From positions 1 through 45,016 of the forward strand of contig NZ_BCQR01000097.1 of assembly GCF_001552175.1 (NCBI RefSeq): 45,016 nt of DNA, in the 5' to 3' direction. Of this stretch, positions 7,012-14,056 are shown one piece after another (the first letter of the stretch is position 1; the number at the start of each line of letters is the position of its first letter). The notes under the pieces are model-generated. The model was not told where the DNA came from. It ran no database searches and worked only from the letters and a program-made list of their open reading frames with translations. The stretch is from Actinomadura kijaniata NBRC 14229. GTDB lineage: Bacteria; Actinomycetota; Actinomycetes; Streptosporangiales; Streptosporangiaceae. A program made the position numbers and the translations under genes.

Positions 7012-8205
7012 ATGCATCCCTCCCCGACCGTGAGCCCGAGCCCCCCGGCCGTGAGCCGCGCCCGCGGCAACCTGGCCCTGCTCTCGCTGTTCCTGGCCAC
7101 GTTCGTCCTCGGCAGCACCGAGCTGGTGATCGTCGGTGTGCTGGACCTGATCGCCGCCGACACCGGCGTGACGGTCGGCACGGCGGGCGTCCTGGTCACC
7201 GCCTACGCCCTGGGGCTGGCCGTCGGCGGGCCCGCGCTGACCGCGGCGACCATCCGCCTGGGGCGGCGGACCCTGCTGTGGGCCTCCATGCTGGCCTTCC
7301 TGCTGGCCACCCTGGCGATGGTCGTCACCGACGGCTTCGCGTTCCTGCTGGTGGCCCGGGCGGTGGCCGGATCGCTGCACGGGGTGTTCGTGGGGGCGGC
7401 CTTCGTCGCGGTCGGCTCGTTCGTTCCCCCCGAGCGCATGGGGCGGGCCATCGCGGTCATCCTCGGCGGGATCGCCGTCTCCACCGCCATGGGCGTCCCG
7501 ATCGGGACGCTGGTGGGCCGCAGCCTGGGCTGGCGCGGCGCGTTCGTCGCGATCATCGCCGTGGGCGCCGTCGTCCTGGCGGGCCTGCTGCTGCTGATGC
7601 CCGCGGTCGGCACCGGCGGCGCGCAGGGGCTGCGCTCCCAGGCCCGGGCCGCGTTCGCGCCGCGCGTTCTGGTCATGCTGGCGATCGGGGTGCTGCTGCT
7701 GGGCGGGCAGTTCACCGTCTTCACCTACATCACGCCCTTCCTGCTGAAGGTGACCGGTTTGTCGGACGCCGCCGTCAGCGGCTTCCTGCTGGCCTACGGC
7801 GTGGCCACGGCCGTCGGCACCTTCGCCGGCGGCTGGGCGGCCGACCGCGACGCCTCCCGCACCCTGGTGGTGGCCAACGTCGTCCTGGTGCTGGCGCTGG
7901 GCCTGCTGTACCTGGCCGGGGCCGTCCCGGCCCTGGTGGCGGTGGCGCTGCTGGTGTGGGGCCTGGTCGGGTTCGGGCTGGTACCGGCCTTGCAGTACCG
8001 GGTGGCGACGCTCGCCGGTCCCGCGCGCGACCTGGCCGCCAGCCTGCCCGCCTCGGCCGTCAACGCCGGTATCGCGGCCGGGGCGCTGCTGGGCGGCCGG
8101 GCCCTGTCCGGCAGCGGCCTGTCGGCGGTCGTCATCGCCGGCCTGGCGATGTGCCTGGCCTGCCTGCCGCTGACCTGGCTGACGGGACGGTGGTCCGCCC
8201 GCTGA
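7012..8205 (+). CDS. MFS exporter, DHA1 family (AraJ/CmlA-like)
   Basis: A 397-residue, 12-span major facilitator. It opens LALLSLFLATFVLGSTELVIVGVLDLIAADTGVTVGTAGVLVTAYALGLAVGGP, with the loop 2-3 segment RLGRRTLLWASMLAF and the antiporter motif C-like GIAVSTAMGVPIGTLVG, as in AraJ-type proton-driven exporters. It would export a small molecule from the cell. ATG 7012 follows GGAG at 7001. It is the second gene of the operon with the 134-residue membrane protein and converges on another MFS gene after a 24-bp gap. The substrate is unknown; LysR control is inferred from position. Confidence 0.85.
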   Translation: MHPSPTVSPSPPAVSRARGNLALLSLFLATFVLGSTELVIVGVLDLIAADTGVTVGTAGVLVTAYALGLAVGGPALTAATIRLGRRTLLWASMLAFLLATLAMVVTDGFAFLLVARAVAGSLHGVFVGAAFVAVGSFVPPERMGRAIAVILGGIAVSTAMGVPIGTLVGRSLGWRGAFVAIIAVGAVVLAGLLLLMPAVGTGGAQGLRSQARAAFAPRVLVMLAIGVLLLGGQFTVFTYITPFLLKVTGLSDAAVSGFLLAYGVATAVGTFAGGWAADRDASRTLVVANVVLVLALGLLYLAGAVPALVAVALLVWGLVGFGLVPALQYRVATLAGPARDLAASLPASAVNAGIAAGALLGGRALSGSGLSAVVIAGLAMCLACLPLTWLTGRWSAR

Positions 8206-8229
8206 CGGTCCCGCCCGCCCCGGGGCCGG

Positions 8230-9465
8230 TCACGCGGCCACGGGCTCGGCGGCCGGGACCGCGGGGACCGGCTCCGGGGCGGCGCGGCGGGCCAGGAGCG
8301 GAGCGAGGGCGAGGACGCCGAGGGCGGCGGTGACGCCCGCGACGGCGGCGGTCCACCACAGCGCCGCCGGGGCGACGTGGGTGTACAGGGCGGTCCCGGC
8401 GGTCATCGCGGTGAACCGGGCCAGGCCCCAGGTCCACTGGAACGCCCCCTGGTAGCGGCCCCGGGCGTGGGCGGGCGCGAGGTTCGCCACGACCGAGGCC
8501 GCGATCCCGCTCATCCCCGCCTCGCCCAGCGACCACAGCACGACCGTCGCCGCGTACTCCCCGGGGTGGTCGGCCAGGCCGGTCGCCGCGACGCCCGCCG
8601 CGATCAGCAGGCTCGTCGCCACGTACACCGGAAGCTGCGGGAACCGGGCCAGCGCACCGGTCGCGACCGGCTGGACCAGCACCACCAGCAGCGCGTTCAG
8701 CATCGCCATCGTGCCGTACACGGCGGGGGACAGGCCGTCGTCGCGGATGGCGAGGGGCAGCGCCACCTCCGTCAGCGAGTAGATGACGAGCTGCAGGCCG
8801 AGCAGGGGCAGCAGCAGCATCAGCAGCCGGTCGCGCAGCACGACGCCGTAGCCGACGCCGGTCCCGGCCGAACGGCCCGGAGCGCGGTCGGCGGGCAGCC
8901 GCCACACCACGATCGCCGCGTACAGCAGGACGGTGACGGCGTCCACGGCGAACAGCAGCCAGTAGCCGCGCTCGGCGAGGAACCCGCCCAGCACGCCCGC
9001 CATCGCCGTGCCGATGTTGACGCCCCACCCGAACAGCGCGTACGCGCTCTGGCGGCGTTCGGGGCCGACCCGGTCGGCCAGCAGCGCGTACGCGGCCGGG
9101 CTGACCATCGCGCCGGTCGCGCTGAGCAGGACCGCCGCCAGCGCCAGGGTCACCGCGTTCGGGGCGGCGAACAGCGCGCCCTGCGCCGCCGCCGTGCCGA
9201 CCAGGCCGGCCAGCATCGTCGGGCGGCGTCCCAGCCGGTCGGCGAGCAGCCCGCCGAGCGCCGGGCCGAGCAGGTTGCCCGCGCCGAGCGCGCCGAGGAT
9301 CCACGGCGTCTGCTCGGGCGTGACGCCGCGCGCGGCGAGGAAGAAGACCAGGAACGGGGTGACCATGTAGCCGAGCCGGTTGACGACCGTGCCGGCGAAG
9401 ACGACGTAGATCTCGCGGGGAAGCCCGCCGAACTGGGCGGACACGCTGGAACGCAGGAAGGACAT
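8230..9465 (-). CDS. MFS transporter
   Basis: A 411-residue 12-span MFS protein. MVTPFLVFFLAARGVTPEQTPWILGALGAGNLLGPALGGLLADRLGRRPTML contains the loop 2-3 signature GGLLADRLGRRP. The C-terminus ends in an Ala/Pro-rich cytoplasmic tail. It is unlike the neighbouring exporter at 7012, so this is not a tandem duplication. ATG 9465 sits 78 bp from the divergent ArsR gene, with a TGAT-N4-ATCA inverted repeat between them. That layout predicts ArsR-type repression of this exporter. The substrate is unknown. Confidence 0.85.
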   Translation of the reverse strand: MSFLRSSVSAQFGGLPREIYVVFAGTVVNRLGYMVTPFLVFFLAARGVTPEQTPWILGALGAGNLLGPALGGLLADRLGRRPTMLAGLVGTAAAQGALFAAPNAVTLALAAVLLSATGAMVSPAAYALLADRVGPERRQSAYALFGWGVNIGTAMAGVLGGFLAERGYWLLFAVDAVTVLLYAAIVVWRLPADRAPGRSAGTGVGYGVVLRDRLLMLLLPLLGLQLVIYSLTEVALPLAIRDDGLSPAVYGTMAMLNALLVVLVQPVATGALARFPQLPVYVATSLLIAAGVAATGLADHPGEYAATVVLWSLGEAGMSGIAASVVANLAPAHARGRYQGAFQWTWGLARFTAMTAGTALYTHVAPAALWWTAAVAGVTAALGVLALAPLLARRAAPEPVPAVPAAEPVAA

Positions 9466-9502
9466 GGCGGAGATCGTGCCCTCCGCCCGGCCCGGGCTCC
9501 AT

Positions 9503-9514
9503 TGATTAAGATCA
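9503..9514. promoter_or_regulatory. Candidate ArsR operator
   Basis: TGAT (9503-9506) and ATCA (9511-9514) flank TAAG in an AT-rich island between the divergent MFS and ArsR genes. The island is the only low-GC sequence in this gap, so it probably also contains a -10 element. Confidence 0.4.
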
Positions 9515-9543
9515 GGCGAAATCCTCGGCCCCGGGAGGCGGAC

Positions 9544-10518
9544 ATGCTGGCCGAACTGGCGTTCTCGGCGAGCGACCTGGCGCAGACGCGCTTCGTGGTG
9601 TCGCCGATGTGGGAGGTCGTGGCGAGCTACCGGACCCTGGCCGCCGACACCGTCCCCGACATCCACCGGCGCTGGGCCGGCCAGGTCCGCCCACGCCTGG
9701 GCGTCGTGCCGCCGGACGGGTGGCTGGCCCGGCTGGTCCCCGCGACCGGGCACCTGGCCGACTTCCTCACCCCGCCGCCGGACGGCCCCTTCCCGACGCT
9801 CGCGGACGAGCTCGCCGCGATCCGCGCCAGCGACCGGGACGTCCTGCGGGCGGAGGTGCCCCACCTGTCCGGGCTGGACCCCGAGCGCCGCGCCCTGCTG
9901 CGCGACGACCCCGGCACCGCCCTCGGCCAGGTCGTCGCCGAGGTCGAGCGGTACTGGGAGGTCGCGCTCGGGCCGTACTGGGCGCGGATCCGGACCGTCC
10001 TGGAGGCCGACGTGTTCCACCGCGCCCGCCAGGTCGCCGAGCACGGCGCGGCCCACCTGCTCAACGACCTGCACGACGGGGTCCGCTGGGACAACGACAC
10101 CCTGCGCGTCGTGCGCCGCCACTGCGTCCTGAACCGCACGGGCACGGGCGCGGGGCTGGTGCTGGCCCCGTCGGTGTTCGTGTGGTCGCGGGTGCTGACC
10201 CTCGCCTCCCCGGCCGGGCCGCCGCAGCTCGCCTACCCGGCGCGCGGCGCGGGCACCCTGTGGGAACGCCGCGCCACCGCCTCCACCGAGGCCGTCGCCG
10301 CGGTGATCGGGCGTTCCCGCACGACGCTGCTGACCGAGCTGGAGGCCCCCGCGTCGACGACGGAGCTGGCGTCCCGCACCGGCCTGTCGGCCCCGGCGGT
10401 GTCCCAGCACCTGACGGCGTTGCGCGCGGCGGGCCTGGTCAGCGCGCACCGCGCGGGCCGTTCGGTCCTGTACGCCCGCACCACCACGGCCGACGCCCTG
10501 CTCACCGCCCCCGCCTGA
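9544..10518 (+). CDS. ArsR-family regulator with DUF5937 N-terminal domain
   Basis: A 324-residue regulator. Residues 1-220 form the DUF5937 region (LAFSASDLAQTRFVVSPMWEVVASYR..., GPYWARIRTVLEADVFHRARQ, WDNDTLRVVRRHCVLNRTGTGAGLVLAPSVFVW). Residues 250-315 are a C-terminal ArsR winged helix: STTELASRTGLSAPAVSQHLTALRAAGLVSAHRAGRSVLYARTT. No metal-binding Cys motif is seen, so the effector is more likely organic. ATG 9544 follows GGGAGGCGGAC. It is divergent from the MFS gene. A short decayed copy of its 3' half lies at 13220-13310. Confidence 0.85.
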   Translation: MLAELAFSASDLAQTRFVVSPMWEVVASYRTLAADTVPDIHRRWAGQVRPRLGVVPPDGWLARLVPATGHLADFLTPPPDGPFPTLADELAAIRASDRDVLRAEVPHLSGLDPERRALLRDDPGTALGQVVAEVERYWEVALGPYWARIRTVLEADVFHRARQVAEHGAAHLLNDLHDGVRWDNDTLRVVRRHCVLNRTGTGAGLVLAPSVFVWSRVLTLASPAGPPQLAYPARGAGTLWERRATASTEAVAAVIGRSRTTLLTELEAPASTTELASRTGLSAPAVSQHLTALRAAGLVSAHRAGRSVLYARTTTADALLTAPA

Positions 10519-10544
10519 CGGCGACCCGCCTCACCGGACCCCGG

Positions 10545-11333
10545 TCAGCCGCTCGGGCGCCGCCGGTAACCCCGCACGTAGTCGACGGTGAACCGCTTGG
10601 GATAGTCGCCTCCCGGCTCGAACTCGTAGATGTTCAGCATCAGCTGCATCGGATAGCGCGGCGACTGCCGCACGGTCCTGACGCGGCGGCCGTCGACGAA
10701 GAAGGCGACGTGGTCGGGCGTCCATTCGGCCGCGTAGACGTGGAATCCGGTGGCGTCGATGGGCACGGTCTCGGCCGTGAAGTCGTCGACGATCTCCGGG
10801 TCGCCGAACGGGTGGACCCCCATCCCGATCTTCGCGCCGTCGGCGCCCACGTCCCTGCCGAAGATCTCGCACACGCAGATCTCGGCCGAGCGTTCGGGCC
10901 GGTCCTCGTACCCGATCATCCACAGCGCGACCATGCACCGGGGGTCGGCGACCGCCCTGGCGCGCATCTCGACCAGCCCGTACCGCGGGGTGTACAGGCG
11001 CACGTCGGGCTGCTCCTCGCGCACGACCGCCCGTGGATGCCGCCGGTGCTGCCCGATCGCGCTGCCGACCGGCCCGGCGAACACCCCGGTCTGGAGCGAG
11101 GACACCCGCAGCCGCCCCTCCAGCTCCTCGGACCAGGGCGGCTGGTCCTCCTCGATCAGCAGGTGCAGGTGCCCTCCGGCCAGCTCGTACCGGGCCGCCG
11201 CGCTCTCGCGACCGGTCCACTGGGGAAGGTAGAAGGGCACCCACCGGCTCTCGTCGAGCCGGTCGCCCGCGAAGTCGTCCTCGAACTCCAGCTCGTAGGC
11301 TCCCCGGTCGTACCCGTAGGTCGTCCCGGCCAT
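10545..11333 (-). CDS. GH16-like glycosyl hydrolase with altered active-site motif
   Basis: A 262-residue protein with the jelly-roll features of glycoside hydrolase family 16: LEFEDDFAGDRLDESRW at the start, YGLVEMRARA, and FHVYAAEWTPDHVAFFVDGRRVRTV near the end. The catalytic line reads SAEICVCEIFGRD (149-161), where GH16 enzymes have ExDxxE; both glutamates (151 and 156) are present but the central Asp is Cys153. There is no signal peptide, so unlike most GH16 enzymes it appears intracellular. ATG 11333 has a strong AAGGAGG site. It lies 50 bp downstream of the Nudix gene in one operon. Sugar substrate unknown. Confidence 0.75.
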   Translation of the reverse strand: MAGTTYGYDRGAYELEFEDDFAGDRLDESRWVPFYLPQWTGRESAAARYELAGGHLHLLIEEDQPPWSEELEGRLRVSSLQTGVFAGPVGSAIGQHRRHPRAVVREEQPDVRLYTPRYGLVEMRARAVADPRCMVALWMIGYEDRPERSAEICVCEIFGRDVGADGAKIGMGVHPFGDPEIVDDFTAETVPIDATGFHVYAAEWTPDHVAFFVDGRRVRTVRQSPRYPMQLMLNIYEFEPGGDYPKRFTVDYVRGYRRRPSG

Positions 11334-11383
11334 GGCTGCCTCCTTGGTCTCGTTCCCCGTCCCCGGCCGAGCGGGGCCGCCGG

Positions 11384-12121
11384 TCACCTGGCGAAGGGAC
11401 CGTCGAGCGCGGCCCACTGCAACAGCATGACCGTTTTGGCGTCCTGGATGTCACCGCTGCGGACCAGGTCCAGGGCCCGGGCGAACGGCAGCTCGACCAC
11501 CTCGATGTCCTCCCCCTCGGCGGCCACTCCGCCGCCGGCGGCGGTCCGGGTGGCCCGGCTGTAGGGAGCGGCGTAGAAATGCAGCCGTTCGGTGACCGAG
11601 CCGGGGCTCATGTAGATCTGGAAGACCGGTTCGAGCCCGCCGATGGCGTGGCCGGTCTCCTCGGCCGCCTCACGCCGGATGGCGGACTCGGGGTCGTCGC
11701 CGTCCAGCAGACCGGCGGCGGTCTCCAGCAGCATTCCGTCGGGGTGCCCGTTGACGTAGGCGGGGAGGCGGAACTGGCGGGTCAGCAGGACGGTGCCGCG
11801 CCGGCGGTCGTACAGCAGGACGGTGGCGCCGTTGCCCCGGTCGTAGGTCTCCCGGCGCTGGGTGGTCCAGCGGCCGTCGGCGCGCTGGTAGTCGAAGGTG
11901 GTGGCGCGCAGCACGTACCAGTCGCACGACAGCACCCGCACCTCCCGCACCCGTACCCGCGGGTTGCCGGTGAGGTCCCTGCCCGCCCGGTCCAGGCCGG
12001 TGCGGCCGCGGGTGTCGGGCTCGTCGATTCCCGGGGTCGTCGCGGCCCCACCGGCCGTCCCGGCGGATGTGCCGCCTTCCGGGTGGGGTCGGTCCGGTTC
12101 GGCGGAGGTATGCGCGTTCAT
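11384..12121 (-). CDS. Nudix hydrolase, NudK-like (nucleoside-diphosphate-sugar pyrophosphatase type)
   Basis: A 245-residue Nudix hydrolase. The Nudix box region LLETAAGLLDGDDPESAIRREAAEETGHAI keeps the REAAEE metal-binding residues, and GLLDxDxPE spacing follows E. coli NudK, a GDP-mannose pyrophosphatase. YMSPGSVTERLHFY downstream is also NudK/ADP-ribose-pyrophosphatase-like. It should cleave a nucleotide-sugar-type diphosphate with Mg2+. ATG 12121 follows GAAGGAG; a longer frame from 12187 would add 22 low-complexity residues without a site. About 60 N-terminal residues are a disordered Pro/Gly/Thr extension. Probable operon with the GH16-like gene. Confidence 0.85.
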   Translation of the reverse strand: MNAHTSAEPDRPHPEGGTSAGTAGGAATTPGIDEPDTRGRTGLDRAGRDLTGNPRVRVREVRVLSCDWYVLRATTFDYQRADGRWTTQRRETYDRGNGATVLLYDRRRGTVLLTRQFRLPAYVNGHPDGMLLETAAGLLDGDDPESAIRREAAEETGHAIGGLEPVFQIYMSPGSVTERLHFYAAPYSRATRTAAGGGVAAEGEDIEVVELPFARALDLVRSGDIQDAKTVMLLQWAALDGPFAR

Positions 12122-12437
12122 GCCGGGCTCCTTCGTCGCTGTCGTCGTCCGAGCCGTGATCGCCGGTCGTACGGCACCGCCGCTCACTCGCCGATCATCG
12201 GGATGTGTCCGCTGCGGAAGATCGACGGTAGGGGCCCGCGATCAGGATCATCATGACCCCGGACTGTATCGTGCATCAACCGGCGACAACAAGTAGAAAC
12301 GTGCAGCCGAGGCCATGGCGTGGGCTGTGGAGGCCGCCACCTGGTGCTGCGGCCTTCATGGTGCGATCCGCCCGCCTCAGGGCATCCGCCGGTGCGCTAC
12401 CGTGTGCATGAGTCGGCACAAGCAAGGGAGATCGTGC
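12122..12437. other. 316-bp intergenic region between divergent Nudix and DeoR genes
   Basis: No credible gene is seen. TACCGT at 12398-12403 is a candidate -10 for the DeoR gene, giving a leader of about 28 nt with AGGGAG at 12427-12432. On the reverse strand a loose TTGTTG/18 bp/TACAGT pair around 12259-12292 could drive the Nudix operon. The stretch near 12240-12300 is less GC-rich than its surroundings. No strong dyad was found. Confidence 0.4.
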
Positions 12438-13187
12438 ATGCTGGCGGCGCAGCGTCGTGACCTGCTCCTGGAGCGTCTGCACCGGGACGGACGGATCATC
12501 GCGAAGGACCTGGCGGCCGAGCTGGGCATCTCCGAGGACAGCATCCGCCGGGATCTGCGCGACCTGGCGGCGGCGGGCCTGTGCCAGCGCGTCTACGGTG
12601 GCGCGCTGCCCGCGTCCCCCGCGATCGCCGACTACGCCGCGCGCGAGAGCGTGGAGGTCCCGGGCAAGCGCCGGGTGGCGGCCGCGGCCGCCGCGCTGGT
12701 CGAACCGGGCAGCACGGTGATCCTGGACGGCGGGACCACCGCCCACGCGGTCGTCCAGGCGTTGCCGCCGGACCTGCGCGCCACCGTGGTGACGCACAGC
12801 CCGACCGTGGCCGGCGCGCTGGCCGACCACCGTGACGTGGAGGTCTACCTGATCGGAGGGCGGCTGTTCAAGCACTCGATGGTCGCCTGCGGGGCGGCCG
12901 CCGTGGAGGCCGCCCGCGGCCTGCGCGCCGACCTGTTCCTGCTCGGGGTGACCGGCGTGCACCCCGAGGTGGGGCTGACCACCGGCGACGCCGACGAGGC
13001 CGCGATGAAACGCGCGCTGGCGCGCCAGGCCGCCGACACCTACGTGCTGGCCAGCTCGGAGAAGATCGGCACCGCGTCCCGGTTCACCGTCCTGCCGCTG
13101 GCCGAGGTCGCCGGGGTGATCACCGACGCCGGCGCCGACGACCCCACCGTCCGGGCGCTGGACGCGCCGGTGATCCACGCTCCCTGA
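12438..13187 (+). CDS. DeoR-family transcriptional regulator
   Basis: A 249-residue DeoR repressor of standard length. The N-terminal HTH reads MLAAQRRDLLLERLHRDGRIIAKDLAAELGISEDSIRRDLRDLAAAGLCQRVYGGAL (1-57). The sugar-phosphate sensor domain has VEPGSTVILDGGTTAHAVVQAL, GRLFKHSMVACGAAAVEAAR and LLGVTGVHPEVGLTTGDADEAAMKRAL. It should sense a phosphorylated sugar or similar intermediate. ATG 12438 follows AGGGAG. No sugar-kinase or transporter gene adjoins it, so its target is not obvious; the divergent Nudix/GH16 operon, which handles sugar-type substrates, is the best candidate. Confidence 0.9.
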   Translation: MLAAQRRDLLLERLHRDGRIIAKDLAAELGISEDSIRRDLRDLAAAGLCQRVYGGALPASPAIADYAARESVEVPGKRRVAAAAAALVEPGSTVILDGGTTAHAVVQALPPDLRATVVTHSPTVAGALADHRDVEVYLIGGRLFKHSMVACGAAAVEAARGLRADLFLLGVTGVHPEVGLTTGDADEAAMKRALARQAADTYVLASSEKIGTASRFTVLPLAEVAGVITDAGADDPTVRALDAPVIHAP

Positions 13188-13219
13188 GGCGTCCGCGACC
13201 TCCTCGGTCGCCGGTCTTC

Positions 13220-13310
13220 CCGACGACCTGCGCGACGGGGTCCGCGCTGCTGGAACGCCGCGCCACCGCCTCCGCCAAGGCCGTCGCCGCGGTGACCGGA
13301 CGGTCCGCCA
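13220..13310 (+). pseudogene. Decayed, internally deleted copy of the ArsR/DUF5937 gene
   Basis: Bases 13220-13244 match the ArsR gene near 10062-10086 (encoding NDLHDGVR) with two differences. Immediately after, about 13247-13300 matches 10258-10312 (encoding LWERRATASTEAVAAVIG). The roughly 170 bases between them in the intact gene are missing and the two parts are in different reading frames. It is therefore a non-functional remnant of a related regulator. Confidence 0.65.
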
Positions 13311-13313
13311 TGC

Positions 13314-13329
13314 CGCGGCGTTCGCCGCG
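13314..13329. terminator. Possible hairpin terminator
   Basis: CGCGGCG (13314-13320) pairs with CGCCGCG (13323-13329) around TT. It lies between the convergent DeoR and TetR genes, where a terminator is expected. The stem is short and has no T-run. Confidence 0.3.
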
Positions 13330-13346
13330 CGGAAGCGGCGGGGCGG

Positions 13347-13958
13347 TCAGCGGACGTAGGCGCCCGCTCCGGCCGCGTGGGCGGTGGTGCGGGCGACCTG
13401 GTCGGCGACGGCGGTGTCCAGGGGGTCGCCGCTGACCAGGAAGCGGTAGTACAGCGGGGCCGAGACCGCGCGGATCACCTCGGCGGCGTCGGTGCCGTGG
13501 GGGGCCTCGCCGCGCTGGACCGCCTGGTCCACGCAGGGCGCCCACTCGGCGATCCGGGTGGCGTAGAAGCGGTGCAGGGCCTGGGCGGTGCGCTCGTCGG
13601 TGGTCGCCGCGCAGATCACCGCCTTGAACAGCACGCCCTGGCGCGGGTCGGTGAGGGTGTCCACCACCAGGCGGGCGTTGGCGCGCAGGTCGCCGTCCAG
13701 CGAGCCGGTCTCGGTGCGGCGGACCGACTGCTCGGCCATGTCGGCCAGCAGGTCGGCGACCAGGCCCTGCGGGGTGCCCCACCGGCGGTAGACGGTCGTC
13801 TTGCCCACCTCGGCGCGGCGCGCGATCTCGGCCAGGTCCACCCCGGCGAAACCGCACTCGATCAGCGCGTCCTCGGCCGCGCGCAGCACGGCGGCGCGGA
13901 TCCGGGCGGTGCGGCCACCGGGGCGGACGGTGCCAGGAGCGGACGCTGCATCCGTCAT
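13347..13958 (-). CDS. TetR-family repressor of the adjacent MFS exporter
   Basis: A 203-residue TetR regulator. The HTH is RIRAAVLRAAEDALIECGFAGVDLAEIARRAEVGKTTVYRRWGTPQGLVADLL (about 19-70). The C-terminal ligand domain resembles the TetR_C_11 type (KAVICAATTDERTAQALHRFYATRIAEW, VIRAVSAPLYYRFLVSGDPLD). It is divergent from the DHA2 exporter, and a perfect TTAACGG-N10-CCGTTAA dyad lies between them. Repression of its own gene and the exporter, relieved by the exported drug, is the standard model. The ligand is unknown. Confidence 0.9.
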   Translation of the reverse strand: MTDAASAPGTVRPGGRTARIRAAVLRAAEDALIECGFAGVDLAEIARRAEVGKTTVYRRWGTPQGLVADLLADMAEQSVRRTETGSLDGDLRANARLVVDTLTDPRQGVLFKAVICAATTDERTAQALHRFYATRIAEWAPCVDQAVQRGEAPHGTDAAEVIRAVSAPLYYRFLVSGDPLDTAVADQVARTTAHAAGAGAYVR

Positions 13959-14011
13959 AACGGGACTCCAGTTTCATTTAGGCCGGGTCTTCTGCTAGGC
14001 TCCCCATCATC

Positions 14012-14035
14012 TTAACGGAACCACAGAACCGTTAA
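14012..14035. promoter_or_regulatory. TetR operator
   Basis: TTAACGG (14012-14018) and CCGTTAA (14029-14035) are perfect 7-bp inverted arms around 10 bp. The element starts 22 bp before the exporter ATG at 14057 and is 53 bp from the TetR start. This is where a repressor would block the exporter. Confidence 0.65.
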
Positions 14036-14056
14036 CGTCATCGAAGGGGCAGAACC

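Noticed and set aside
9465..10449. Possible N-terminal extension of the MFS transporter at 8230-9465 reaching back over the ArsR gene
   Set aside because: The extension is antisense to the ArsR coding sequence, has no family similarity, and MFS similarity starts at ATG 9465.
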